A DNA stretch of 16,027 nucleotides, from positions 1-16,027 of the forward strand of contig CAZJJZ010000028.1 of NCBI GenBank assembly GCA_964546505.1. The letters run 5' to 3'. The notes beneath the pieces were generated by a model that saw only the letters and a list, made by a program, of their open reading frames with translations, was not told the DNA's origin and did not search any database. Shown in pieces: positions 1 to 6,722 of the stretch; position 1 is the first letter of the stretch; each line of letters opens with the position of its first letter. A program made the position numbers and the translations under genes. The DNA is from CAZJJZ01 sp964546505 (GTDB taxonomy: Bacteria > Patescibacteriota > Gracilibacteria > UBA1369).

Positions 1-834
1 TCTTTTAAGCCTGATAATCAAATTAACCGTGCTGAATTTACCAAAATTATTGTCACTAAAGATTATCCGACAGAAGAAATCGAGACTTGTTTGAATGCTG
101 AACAGGTAGAACTGTTTAGCGATGTGCCTAAGTCAGCCTGGTTTGCGAAATATGTTTGTCTGGCCAAGAAAAACGGTTTGGTTTCAGGATATCCGGACGG
201 TTCCTTTCAACCAGCCAAAACCATCAACTTTGTGGAAGCTGCCAAAATGATTGCAATTTCTGTGGAAGGACAAGTGGATTCGATTTTTGGTGTCAATCCC
301 GGTGAGCCCTGGTATCAAGGTTATGTTCAATATTTGGCTGACAACAAAGTTATTCCAGCTACCATTAAAAATGGGGAATACTTGATTACTCGTGGTGAAA
401 TGATGGAAATGATTTATCGTTTCAAGAAAAATATCGCCGATAAATACTCTCTGAACTATGAACAAGTAGTGGGTGCGGATAAAATGTGTGTCAAAGCCGG
501 CGGCGTGACCGGGGTCAAAGAAGCTTGCTGTGCTGGCTTGGTGACTTATAATCCGGCTTATGCTAAAGGACAACCCTTGATTGGCAGTGGCGCTTTGTGT
601 CTGGACCCTGTAAGAGAAAGTTTGCAAACCGCTGTAAATTTGATGATTACAAAAAACGCTTGTACGGAAGAAAAACTGCTCACTCCAAGTCTAGAGATGC
701 CTTATTATAACGGGAATTTTGATGGTTGGTCTTTTGCGATGAAGTCTGATAAAAAGGGCTGCGCGGCCCGTTGCGACGTGGATGTGGCTAATCAAAAAGT
801 CAGCATCGGTTGGATGTGTACGGGGGCTTTGTAA
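1..834 (+). CDS. SLH-domain surface protein, 5' end missing
   Basis: The frame is open from the first base of the window, so the N-terminus (signal peptide and the start of the first SLH repeat) lies outside; a TTG at 91 is an internal codon, not a start. The visible part begins in the tail of an SLH repeat (SFKP...INRAEFTKI), followed by a full repeat (FSDVPKSAWFAKYV ... GYPDGSFQPAKTI) and a third, more diverged one (WYQGYVQYLADNKVI ... ITRGEMMEMIYRF). SLH repeats anchor proteins non-covalently to the cell wall or its polymers. The last ~130 residues are not SLH: they are Cys-rich, with a CVKAGG...ACCAGL stretch and a small disulfide-type tail, typical of an extracellular domain; its function is not recognised. 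It shares repeat style with the SLH protein at 12853-13593. The stop is TAA. Confidence 0.85.
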   Translation, partial: SFKPDNQINRAEFTKIIVTKDYPTEEIETCLNAEQVELFSDVPKSAWFAKYVCLAKKNGLVSGYPDGSFQPAKTINFVEAAKMIAISVEGQVDSIFGVNPGEPWYQGYVQYLADNKVIPATIKNGEYLITRGEMMEMIYRFKKNIADKYSLNYEQVVGADKMCVKAGGVTGVKEACCAGLVTYNPAYAKGQPLIGSGALCLDPVRESLQTAVNLMITKNACTEEKLLTPSLEMPYYNGNFDGWSFAMKSDKKGCAARCDVDVANQKVSIGWMCTGAL

Positions 835-839
835 TTAGT

Positions 840-868
840 TTGCATTATTTTAAGCCCTTTTTTATAAT
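840..868 (+). promoter_or_regulatory. Likely sigma-70 promoter for ndk
   Basis: A perfect TATAAT lies at 863-868 and TTGCAT at 840-845, with exactly 17 bases between them. This would start transcription near 875 and give a leader of about 30 bases before the ndk ATG at 907. GCATTAT (842-848) and ATAATGC (864-870) also form an inverted repeat across the promoter, which might serve as a weak terminator for the SLH gene or as a protein site. Confidence 0.5.
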
Positions 869-906
869 GCCCAAGAGCAAAAATTTATTATTTAATCGTT
901 AACAAC

Positions 907-1392
907 ATGGATTTTTCAGGAGTTAAAGAAAAAACTCTGGTTTTGATTAAGCCAGATGCGGTACAAAGAGGTCTGATCGGTGAGGTATTTAGCCGTTTTG
1001 AAAGAAAGGGTTTGAAAGTGGTGGGTGTCAAAATGATTTCTTTGGATGAAGCTATTTTGCGTGAACACTATGCTCATATCTCTGATAAGCCCTTTTTTCC
1101 TGGAGTAAGTGCTTTTATGCGCTCTACACCTGTAGTTGCTGTCTGTTTGGAAGGCTTGGAAGTAGTTGCCGCTGTACGTTTGATTTGTGGCATTACCAAA
1201 GCTCGTCAGGCAGAAGCAGGATCAATTCGCGGTGATTTAGCTATGAGTGTGGCTTGTAATGTCATTCATGCTTCTGATTCAGTAGAAACTGCACAAAAAG
1301 AGGTGCCAAGATTTTTTAATCCGGATGAGATTTTTGATTATGCGAAGTCGGAGTATGAACATGTCTATATGTCCGACGAACTCACCAAATAG
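907..1392 (+). CDS. ndk: Nucleoside diphosphate kinase
   Basis: This cytosolic enzyme transfers the gamma phosphate between nucleoside triphosphates and diphosphates through a phospho-histidine and balances the NTP/dNTP pools. Seen directly: the N-terminal LVLIKPDAV strand with Lys15, the Arg91 region, SIRGD (Arg108), and the active-site NVIHASDS with catalytic His121; the family consensus is NxxHGSDS, so Gly is replaced by Ala here. At 161 aa it is slightly longer than usual (135-155), with a short extra C-terminal tail. The TNP-like segment reads TKA. The ATG at 907 is preceded by 'gttaacaac' with no Shine-Dalgarno sequence. It looks monocistronic, with its own promoter and a large inverted repeat that begins inside its last codons. 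Confidence 0.96.
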   Translation: MDFSGVKEKTLVLIKPDAVQRGLIGEVFSRFERKGLKVVGVKMISLDEAILREHYAHISDKPFFPGVSAFMRSTPVVAVCLEGLEVVAAVRLICGITKARQAEAGSIRGDLAMSVACNVIHASDSVETAQKEVPRFFNPDEIFDYAKSEYEHVYMSDELTK

Positions 1393-1510
1393 CTCGAATT
1401 TTCGTTTTTACTTCGTTGCCTGCGGATAAAAACGGTCCTCACGTATATACATACGCTGCGGCCGTTTTTTCCTTGTCGCCTCGTAAAAAGCGGAAATTGG
1501 AGCTATTTGG
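1385..1510. repeat. 126-bp imperfect inverted repeat overlapping the ndk stop
   Basis: The outer ten bases CCAAATAGCT (1385-1394) pair perfectly with AGCTATTTGG (1501-1510). Pairing continues inward with few mismatches (AATTTT..CGTTTTTAC against GTAAAAAGCGGAAATT), then through AAAAACGGTC (1428-1437) against GGCCGTTTTT (1460-1469), and ends in a small tip CGTAT/ATACG (1442-1446/1451-1455). The TAG of ndk (1390-1392) is inside the left arm. As RNA it would form a very long hairpin and could stop transcription or protect the 3' end. As DNA it resembles a palindromic mobile repeat. No second copy was found in this window. Confidence 0.75.
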
Positions 1511-1581
1511 TCGTTATAGTTACGGATGCTAGGCTGATAAACTATGGGGAGAGAGTGGTCGGTGCCCGGGATGATGGAGGG

Positions 1582-1611
1582 ATTTCGCTATGCTGCGCGC
1601 GAAATTTTTTT
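1582..1611 (+). terminator. Stem-loop with T tract, rho-independent type
   Basis: ATTTCGC (1582-1588) pairs with GCGAAAT (1599-1605) across a 10-base loop, and seven T follow (1605-1611). This is a good intrinsic terminator shape on the plus strand. It sits about 190 bases after ndk, beyond the large inverted repeat, so it either backs up ndk termination or ends a short RNA made from 1511-1611. Apart from this stem and the inverted repeat before it, the 300-base ndk-to-1696 spacer shows nothing I can support. Confidence 0.5.
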
Positions 1612-1695
1612 CATTACATTGTATAAACATTATCAGTAAGCTGTTTTTCAGTATTTTGGAATTTGTTTTGGGGGGTGTCTGGGGTAGGATGAAGG

Positions 1696-2799
1696 ATGTA
1701 TTTCTTAACCCAAGCAACTATGAACAAGCATGCAAAAAACTCTGTTTCAGACAGGTCTGCTAGTACCGAAGGGGATTTCTCTTCAATTAATCCTTTTTCC
1801 AAACCGGACTCGGTGGGGCGAGGGATTTATTTTTTTCTTCAGGAAATGCGTGAAGAACATTTTGACAAGCAAGATCAGAAACGTAAAGCTCAAGAAAAAG
1901 AAGCGGTTTTGGAAGAATTGCGTTTGATGTTTTGTCTTAAAATGGCTGTTCTAGCCAAACAAAAAGGCGCGGAGGGCAGTATGCCTGACATTTTTAGACA
2001 GTCACAAAGTATTTTTCAGCTCATGTTGGCCTTGCGACAAAAAGAAGTGGTAGTGGAATCTAAACGTTTTTTTCTCAACCGTATCTTAAAGAAAAGTTTT
2101 TTTGGTTTCGTCTTCCGCAACCCCCGTAATCAATTTGAAATGACTGATCTTGGCAAAGAAATTATGGATGAATACCAACAGACTTGTATCGATATGTTCG
2201 CCAAACTTGATTTAGAAAAACTGGTTCAGGCCCAGCGGAAAATTTTCCGTAGAGCCATGGAAAGTCCCGAATTGGAAGACTACACCGAAATTCCGGACAC
2301 TAATTCTCCATCTCCTATTCTGCAGAGTCTGGTTTTTCCGGAAGATTTGGAAAAGAAAACGCCACAGGTCCTGGTGCAAATTCCTGATCAGGCCAAATCA
2401 CCACAGCAAAATTCAACTAGCCAGACACTGAAAAATGAACAGACCAAAAAAATGTTAACTACTGTTTGGCAAATAGAAGACCAAAACACTGCCACTGACT
2501 CTGATGAACAAGTTATCAGCTCTTCCGACATCATCTTTGAAGATACTAATGATCAGCCAAAAGCTCTCACGGAACAGCAAAGTAAGGCTGTCAAAAGTCT
2601 TCTGGAACGCGATCTAAAAGCTGACATCAAGACTATGCCGGAAACTGGTTTGTTGATCGAGGAAGCTCTGGATAAATTATGGGATCAAGTTACCGTTCCC
2701 ACGGACACGGAAAGTCAGGCTCCTCTAACTCCTGATTATGCTTCCAATCCGGAATGGACGGCTCAACCTCTGCCCTTATCAAAACCAAAAAACCAGTAG
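1696..2799 (+). CDS. Conserved-looking protein of unknown function, 367 aa
   Basis: Not recognised. Residues ~45-205 are predicted helical and charged, including a Lys/Glu-rich segment (DQKRKAQEKEAVLEELR) and a basic-hydrophobic patch (KRFFLNRILKKSFFGFVFRN). From ~205 to the end the protein is low-complexity and acidic, rich in Gln, Ser, Thr and Pro, and probably disordered. There is no signal peptide or membrane segment, so it is likely cytosolic. The start is uncertain: the ATG at 1696 has AGGA (1686-1689) at six bases, while an in-frame ATG at 1720 has no Shine-Dalgarno but matches the 'caact ATG' context seen at other genes here and would remove eight residues. It may act as a scaffold or regulator, but nothing in the sequence shows this. 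The stop is TAG. Confidence 0.7.
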   Translation: MYFLTQATMNKHAKNSVSDRSASTEGDFSSINPFSKPDSVGRGIYFFLQEMREEHFDKQDQKRKAQEKEAVLEELRLMFCLKMAVLAKQKGAEGSMPDIFRQSQSIFQLMLALRQKEVVVESKRFFLNRILKKSFFGFVFRNPRNQFEMTDLGKEIMDEYQQTCIDMFAKLDLEKLVQAQRKIFRRAMESPELEDYTEIPDTNSPSPILQSLVFPEDLEKKTPQVLVQIPDQAKSPQQNSTSQTLKNEQTKKMLTTVWQIEDQNTATDSDEQVISSSDIIFEDTNDQPKALTEQQSKAVKSLLERDLKADIKTMPETGLLIEEALDKLWDQVTVPTDTESQAPLTPDYASNPEWTAQPLPLSKPKNQ

Positions 2800-2833
2800 T
2801 TTCTGCGGTTGCGGGAGGTCGACGGCCGGCTAA

Positions 2834-2898
2834 GTTTAAAGAGGGGAATTGAATTGATGTTCGGCAAGCAATTCGTTAAGATTCTCTAAAATTTAAAC
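2834..2898. repeat. Imperfect inverted repeat in spacer
   Basis: GTTTAAAGAG (2834-2843) faces CTCTAAAATTTAAAC (2884-2898), with an inner GAATTG (2851-2856) and CAATTC (2869-2874). It could fold as a leader hairpin upstream of the small ORF at 2907, or as a weak terminator for the preceding gene. No long T tract follows. The 2800-3150 spacer otherwise holds only the tiny ORFs described below. Confidence 0.3.
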
Positions 2899-2906
2899 CA
2901 CTGACT

Positions 2907-3047
2907 ATGAAAGCGGCCGTTGATGCTTCCGAAAATTCATCGGTGACAGAAATTGCTGATTTGCAACGAGAGATTAAAATTTTGGTGAAATCTCAAACGC
3001 ATGTAGATCAAGTTCTCGAATTTATTAATCTACCTATTGCAGCATGA
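2907..3047 (+). CDS. Possible small protein, 46 aa
   Basis: Starting at the ATG at 2907 (context 'ccactgact ATG', like other starts here), the frame encodes 46 residues: MKAAVDASENSSVTE, then a charged amphipathic helix (DLQREIKILVKSQTHVDQVLEF), ending in NLPIAA. The helix has heptad-like spacing and could be a small coiled coil. The TGA stop overlaps an ATG (TGATG, 3045-3049) that opens an 18-residue hydrophobic peptide ending at 3103. Against it: it ends in TGA, which no well-supported gene here does, and it is short enough to be chance. If TGA were read through, the frame would close at TAA (3054-3056) three residues later. No function is recognised. Confidence 0.3.
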   Translation: MKAAVDASENSSVTEIADLQREIKILVKSQTHVDQVLEFINLPIAA

Positions 3048-3150
3048 TGGAAATAATTTTTTATTCTGCTTTGATACTGACACCAATTTTGCTCTGGAAT
3101 TGAACGATTAAGCTGTGTTATTTTTGCCTATTGAACTTAATAACACTTCT

Positions 3151-4002
3151 ATGAAAAACAGATTGTTGATGTTGGGATTGTTGGTGGTGATTTTGGCTGG
3201 TTGTACCGGACAGATGCCAGAGACGACGGAACAAGACTCTGTGGGTGAAGTGAGAAATGCAGTGGATTCCGCAGCTACCGGTGATGCCTCCATGATGAAA
3301 AATATTGAAGCCTTGATGGCTGATGCCAAAACCAAAGTTGTTGCCAAAAAAATTGATCAGGGAGATTTAAAAGGTTATTTGGCCACTCCTCAGACTCCCG
3401 GAAATTATCCCTCTATTATCATGATTCATGAATGGTGGGGCTTGAATGAGAATATTATGAAAATGGCCGATCTGTTGGCCGGAAGCGGTTACAATGTTTT
3501 GGCAATTGATTTGTTTGGCGAAGTGGCGGTAACTCCAGAAAGAGCTCGTGAACTCTCCGGCGCAGTACGCGCCAATCCACAGGAGGCCGTGCGTAAAATG
3601 CAACTCGGTGTGGCCTTTCTGAAAGAGCAATTTGGTGAGCAGAGTAAAATTGCTTCTTTGGGATGGTGTTTTGGCGGCCAACAATCTCTACAATTGAGTT
3701 TAAATGAACCTTTGGATGCGACTGTGATCTATTACGGAAATTTGGAAACTGATCCGGAAAAACTGAAAAATATCTCCCAACCGGTCTTGGGAGTTTTTGG
3801 TTCGGCTGACACCGCTGTGCCAATCGACTCTGTCCGTGCTTTTGAGACAGCTTTACATTCTTTGAATGTGGAACAGCAAATCCTGGTCTATGACGGTTTG
3901 GGTCATGCCTTTGCCAATCCATCCGGAGACAATTACGCACCCAAAGAAACCTTAGACGCTTGGCAAAAAACTTTGGCATTTTTGGAGCGGAATTTGAAGT
4001 AG
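3151..4002 (+). CDS. Dienelactone hydrolase family protein, predicted lipoprotein
   Basis: An alpha/beta hydrolase of the dienelactone hydrolase family, which opens lactone or ester bonds; the true substrate cannot be read from the sequence. From the ATG at 3151 the protein has 283 aa. Residues 1-18 (MKNRLLMLGLLVVILAGC) form a lipoprotein signal with lipobox LAGC, so Cys18 would be lipidated and the enzyme exported and membrane-anchored. A ~45-residue linker precedes the hydrolase core. Catalytic elements: Glu94 in HEWWG, nucleophile Cys173 in GWCFGG, Asp220 in GSADTAVP, and His252 in GHAF. The Cys nucleophile is the DLH hallmark. A GTG at 3115 would add 12 residues before the signal peptide and is rejected, since the signal must be N-terminal. 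Family members are usually cytosolic, so the lipoprotein signal is unusual. The stop is TAG. Confidence 0.9.
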   Translation: MKNRLLMLGLLVVILAGCTGQMPETTEQDSVGEVRNAVDSAATGDASMMKNIEALMADAKTKVVAKKIDQGDLKGYLATPQTPGNYPSIIMIHEWWGLNENIMKMADLLAGSGYNVLAIDLFGEVAVTPERARELSGAVRANPQEAVRKMQLGVAFLKEQFGEQSKIASLGWCFGGQQSLQLSLNEPLDATVIYYGNLETDPEKLKNISQPVLGVFGSADTAVPIDSVRAFETALHSLNVEQQILVYDGLGHAFANPSGDNYAPKETLDAWQKTLAFLERNLK

Positions 4003-4039
4003 GGGCGAGCAGTAGTCGGGTAGTGAGTTGAGGAAGAAG

Positions 4040-4117
4040 ATGGCGAAAATGCCACAATTTCTCTGTGTGGCAAATTCAATTTGTGGGAAATGCGGGACAA
4101 AAACAAGTAAAAATTAA
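4040..4117 (+). CDS. Possible 25-aa cysteine-containing peptide
   Basis: The ATG at 4040 has GAGG (4030-4033) at six bases, one of the better Shine-Dalgarno sites in the window. It encodes MAKMPQFLCVANSICGKCG followed by TKTSKN and a TAA stop. Three cysteines (9, 15, 18) and the CGKCG turn resemble half of a zinc ribbon, but a fourth ligand is missing. It could be a real microprotein, the start of a decayed zinc-ribbon gene, or chance. It sits at the left edge of the AT-rich island. Confidence 0.25.
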   Translation: MAKMPQFLCVANSICGKCGTKTSKN

Positions 4118-4153
4118 AGCTATCAATGTATTGACGTGGTGTTTTGAGGGGGT

Positions 4154-4699
4154 CTATAGATTCATGTGCTTTATAGTAGTGAAAATTGTTTTACCAATTA
4201 TAGAGTCATTGGTAATAAGTTCTATTCTAATTAGAAGATTTTCAGGAGTGTTGTTTTGAATGTATATCTTGCCTTCTTGTTCGGCTTCTATTGTNNNNNN
4301 NNNNNNNNNNNTAAATATTTTTTGCATGAGGAATTTTGATGGTTCAATTTGAAGATTAAAGACTTTTTTTTCTTGTGGTTTGAATAAATAAAATTTTTCA
4401 TAAGAACTTGGTTTTATTTCAGCATGCTCAAATTTATTCTTTTGTTTATTGAAAATATATGCTCTTATCTCATCAATTCTGAAATTTTGTTGTTTTATGT
4501 TTTGAAGTTCCATATCAACGTCTATAATGGCAGTTTGAAATATTTTTTTGTTTTCGAAACTAAATTCACCATTTCTGTAAAATGTGAAATTCGATTTAGT
4601 CACTTTGTATCGTATGGGAAAGTATTCGAAAAATGCTTTGAAGTAAGAGATTACTTTACTTACGCTACCTATTATTCCTAATATTGTTTGATTATCCAT
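4154..4699 (-). CDS. Unknown protein divergent from mod, interrupted by a gap
   Basis: Not recognised. About 181 aa as drawn, with a 17-N gap (4295-4311); both sides read in the same frame with the gap at this length. The N-terminus (ILGIIGSVSKVISYFKAFFEYF) is a hydrophobic or amphipathic helix that might touch the membrane. The rest alternates short hydrophobic strands (FTFYRNGEFSF, TAIIDVDMEL, GKIYIQNNTPENLLIRIEL), suggesting a beta-sandwich fold. It starts at ATG (4697-4699 on the plus strand) and ends in TAG. It is divergent from mod, with a palindrome carrying -10 elements for both directions between them. AT-rich like the rest of the island. An island accessory role is inferred from position only. 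Confidence 0.65.
   Translation of the reverse strand: MDNQTILGIIGSVSKVISYFKAFFEYFPIRYKVTKSNFTFYRNGEFSFENKKIFQTAIIDVDMELQNIKQQNFRIDEIRAYIFNKQKNKFEHAEIKPSSYEKFYLFKPQEKKVFNLQIEPSKFLMQKIFXXXXXXTIEAEQEGKIYIQNNTPENLLIRIELITNDSIIGKTIFTTIKHMNL
4295..4311. other. Assembly gap, 17 N
   Basis: Unresolved bases inside the minus-strand gene at 4154-4699. The true length and about six residues are unknown. Confidence 1.
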
Positions 4700-4720
4700 T
4701 TAAAAAGAATATGCAACAGT

Positions 4721-4736
4721 ATTGATTATAATCAAT
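4721..4736. promoter_or_regulatory. Perfect 16-bp palindrome with TATAAT on both strands
   Basis: ATTGATTATAATCAAT equals its own reverse complement. TATAAT occurs at 4727-4732 on the plus strand and, by symmetry, at 4725-4730 on the minus strand. It lies between the divergent gene (start 4699) and mod (start about 4823), so it could be a shared core promoter and operator where one bound dimer would block both directions. No convincing -35 was found at 17 bases on either side, which lowers confidence in it as a promoter but not as a dimer-binding site. Confidence 0.45.
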
Positions 4737-4822
4737 GCAAATACGGATAAAAAGCAAAAACTTGGTTTGAGTAGTTAATAGTAAATCATTAAAATGTGCG
4801 TATTGAATTAAGTTATTGGTAT

Positions 4823-6708
4823 ATGCAAACACAAAAAATGGATGGTGGGTCTTTTAATTCTCAGGCCGAATTGTTGGCAAGATTGAAAAGGGAAATGCCG
4901 GAGATTTTTGCTGAGGGAAAAATTGATACTAAAAAACTGAAAGAGACGCTTGGTGAAGATGTAATTGCCGATCAAGAGCGTTATGGACTCACATGGGCAG
5001 GGAAAGCGGAATGTTTTAAGAGAATCCAAGAAACTACAACCAATACTTTGAAGCCTTGTAGGGAGGAGTCTGTGGATTTTGATAATTCAGAAAATCTTTT
5101 TATTGAAGGCGACAATTTGCAGGTTTTGAAGGTGCTTCAAAAGAGCTATTACGGCAAAGTGAAGATGATTTACATCGATCCACCGTACAATACTGGTAAT
5201 GATTTTATTTATAACGACAAGTTCTCAAGGACGAAACGAGAGGAGCTGATTGCAAATGGTTCGCTTGATGAGGATGGGAATATCGTTAATCACGATCTTT
5301 ACCGCCAAAATACCCGCGACAGCGGGCATTTTCACAGCAATTGGCTGAATATGATGTATCCACGCCTCTTTTTAGCAAGGAACCTTTTGAAGCAAGATGG
5401 AGTGATTTTTGTGAGTATTGATGACAATGAAGTGAAGAATCTGAGGGCAATGATGGATGAAATTTTTGGAGAGGAGAATTTTATTGGGAACATTGCATGG
5501 AAAAAAACAAGTGGTGATAATAAACCATCTTTTGCTTTTACTCATGATAATATTTTAATTTTTGGTAGAGGTGGCAATGAGTTACCAAGAATTGATTTAA
5601 ATGAAAAACAAAAGTTGCAATATAAAAATCCTGATAGTGATCCTCGCGGAGATTGGGCAGAGTCTGACTACAGGAGTAAATGGACCAAAAAAGAAAGAAA
5701 GAATTTATATTATGCAATAATTAATCCCAATACCGGTGAGGAAATATTTCCTGATACTTATTCTAAATCGCCAAGGGTTTGGGCTTGTAGTGAAGATACT
5801 CATAAAAAAACGTAGAACAGGGCTTGTTATGGTGGGGAAAGGACGGAAAAGCTAAAGAACCAAAAAAGAAAAGATTTCTAACAGAGCATCACGGGACGAA
5901 TGTTAGAAGTGTTTGGAGTGACGCAGGAACGAATGACCTAGCAAGTAGTGAGTTAATGCAATTATTTCCAGAAGCACCTAGTTTATTTGATAATCCAAAA
6001 CCAACTGAATTATTAAAAAAAATTGTTGGTATTTTTGATTCCGATGCTTTAGTTCTAGATTTTTTTGCCGGCTCGGGTACTACTGCTCATGCCGTAATGC
6101 AGCTCAATGCCGAAGATGGCGGTAATCGTAAGTGGATTTGCGTGCAATTGCCTGAAAAATGCAAAGAAGATACTGAAGCGGTAAAAGCAGGATTTACGAC
6201 TATTGCTGATATTGCAAAGGAGCGTATTCGTCGCGCTGGGAAGAAAATACAGAAAGAAAAAAGCGATCAACTAGAATTGGATAAATCAAAGTTAGATTTT
6301 GGTTTTAAAGTTTTCAAGCTTGATGAAACAAACTTCAAGATTTGGAACACTCAAATCGAAAATGTTGCACAGTTGGAGCAGCAACTCATGGACTTTGTGG
6401 ATAATGTGAAGCCCGAAGCATTAACAGAAAATCTGCTTTATGAACTGATTATCAAGAGTGGGTTGGAACTTAATGTGCTAATTGAAGAAAAGAAAGCCAA
6501 AGGTGGGGCTTATTATAGAATTGATAATGGTGAGTTGATTATCTGTTTGGTTGATAAATTGACTCAACCACTTTTCGACGCAATTCTTGCTGATAAACCG
6601 GAAAAGATCATCGTGCTCGATCGGGCTTTTGCCAATAACGATCAGTTAAAAACGAACATGCTTCTCTCCGCCGAGCACGCTGGAGTGAAGGAATTTAAAG
6701 TAATCTAA
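4823..6708 (+). CDS. mod: Type III restriction-modification methyltransferase Mod, frameshifted
   Basis: Mod transfers a methyl group from AdoMet to the N6 of adenine in an asymmetric site and gives Res its sequence specificity. Seen: the N-terminal KIDTKKLKETLGED...RYGLTWAGK segment usual in type III Mod, DPPY motif IV in IYIDPPYNTGNDFIY (5177-5188, residues 119-122), HSNWLNMMYPRL, then the variable middle (target recognition) region, and FxGxG motif I in LDFFAGSGTTAHAV (6064-6078). DPPY before FxGxG is the beta-class order. The frame breaks at an A7 tract (5804-5810): as written it stops at TAG 5813-5815. Adding one A continues as NVEQGLLWWGKDG to 6708 and gives ~628 aa, normal for the family. 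Start 4823 or 4838 is likely; a GTG at 4796 is less so. The gene is broken, slippage-expressed or misassembled as written; AT-rich. Confidence 0.92.
5804..5810 (+). other. A7 tract at the mod frameshift
   Basis: After CAT (His) the tract has seven A, giving K-K-T-stop. Eight A would give K-K-N-V-E-Q-G, joining the two mod halves without loss of any expected residue. It is therefore the exact site of a one-base deficit. Confidence 0.85.
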
Positions 6709-6722
6709 TTTTTGATGTAAAT

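Noticed and set aside
1529..1802. Two 62-aa minus-strand frames near 1529-1802
   Set aside because: They overlap the structured spacer and the start of the 1696 gene. No ribosome site or recognisable domain.
3455..4057. 200-aa minus-strand frame opposite the hydrolase
   Set aside because: It is fully antisense to a well-supported hydrolase with intact catalytic motifs, and its Arg/Pro/His-rich translation looks like a shadow.
4065..4259. 64-aa plus-strand hydrophobic frame
   Set aside because: It is mostly antisense to the 4154-4699 gene, has no ribosome site, and its hydrophobicity comes from the AT-rich complement.
5804..5812. Programmed -1 ribosomal slip at AAAAAAC in mod
   Set aside because: In the reading frame used, the tandem Lys codons begin right after CAT, so a -1 slip would re-pair the first tRNA with TAA. 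The X-XXY-YYZ phase is wrong. RNA polymerase slippage or an indel fits better.
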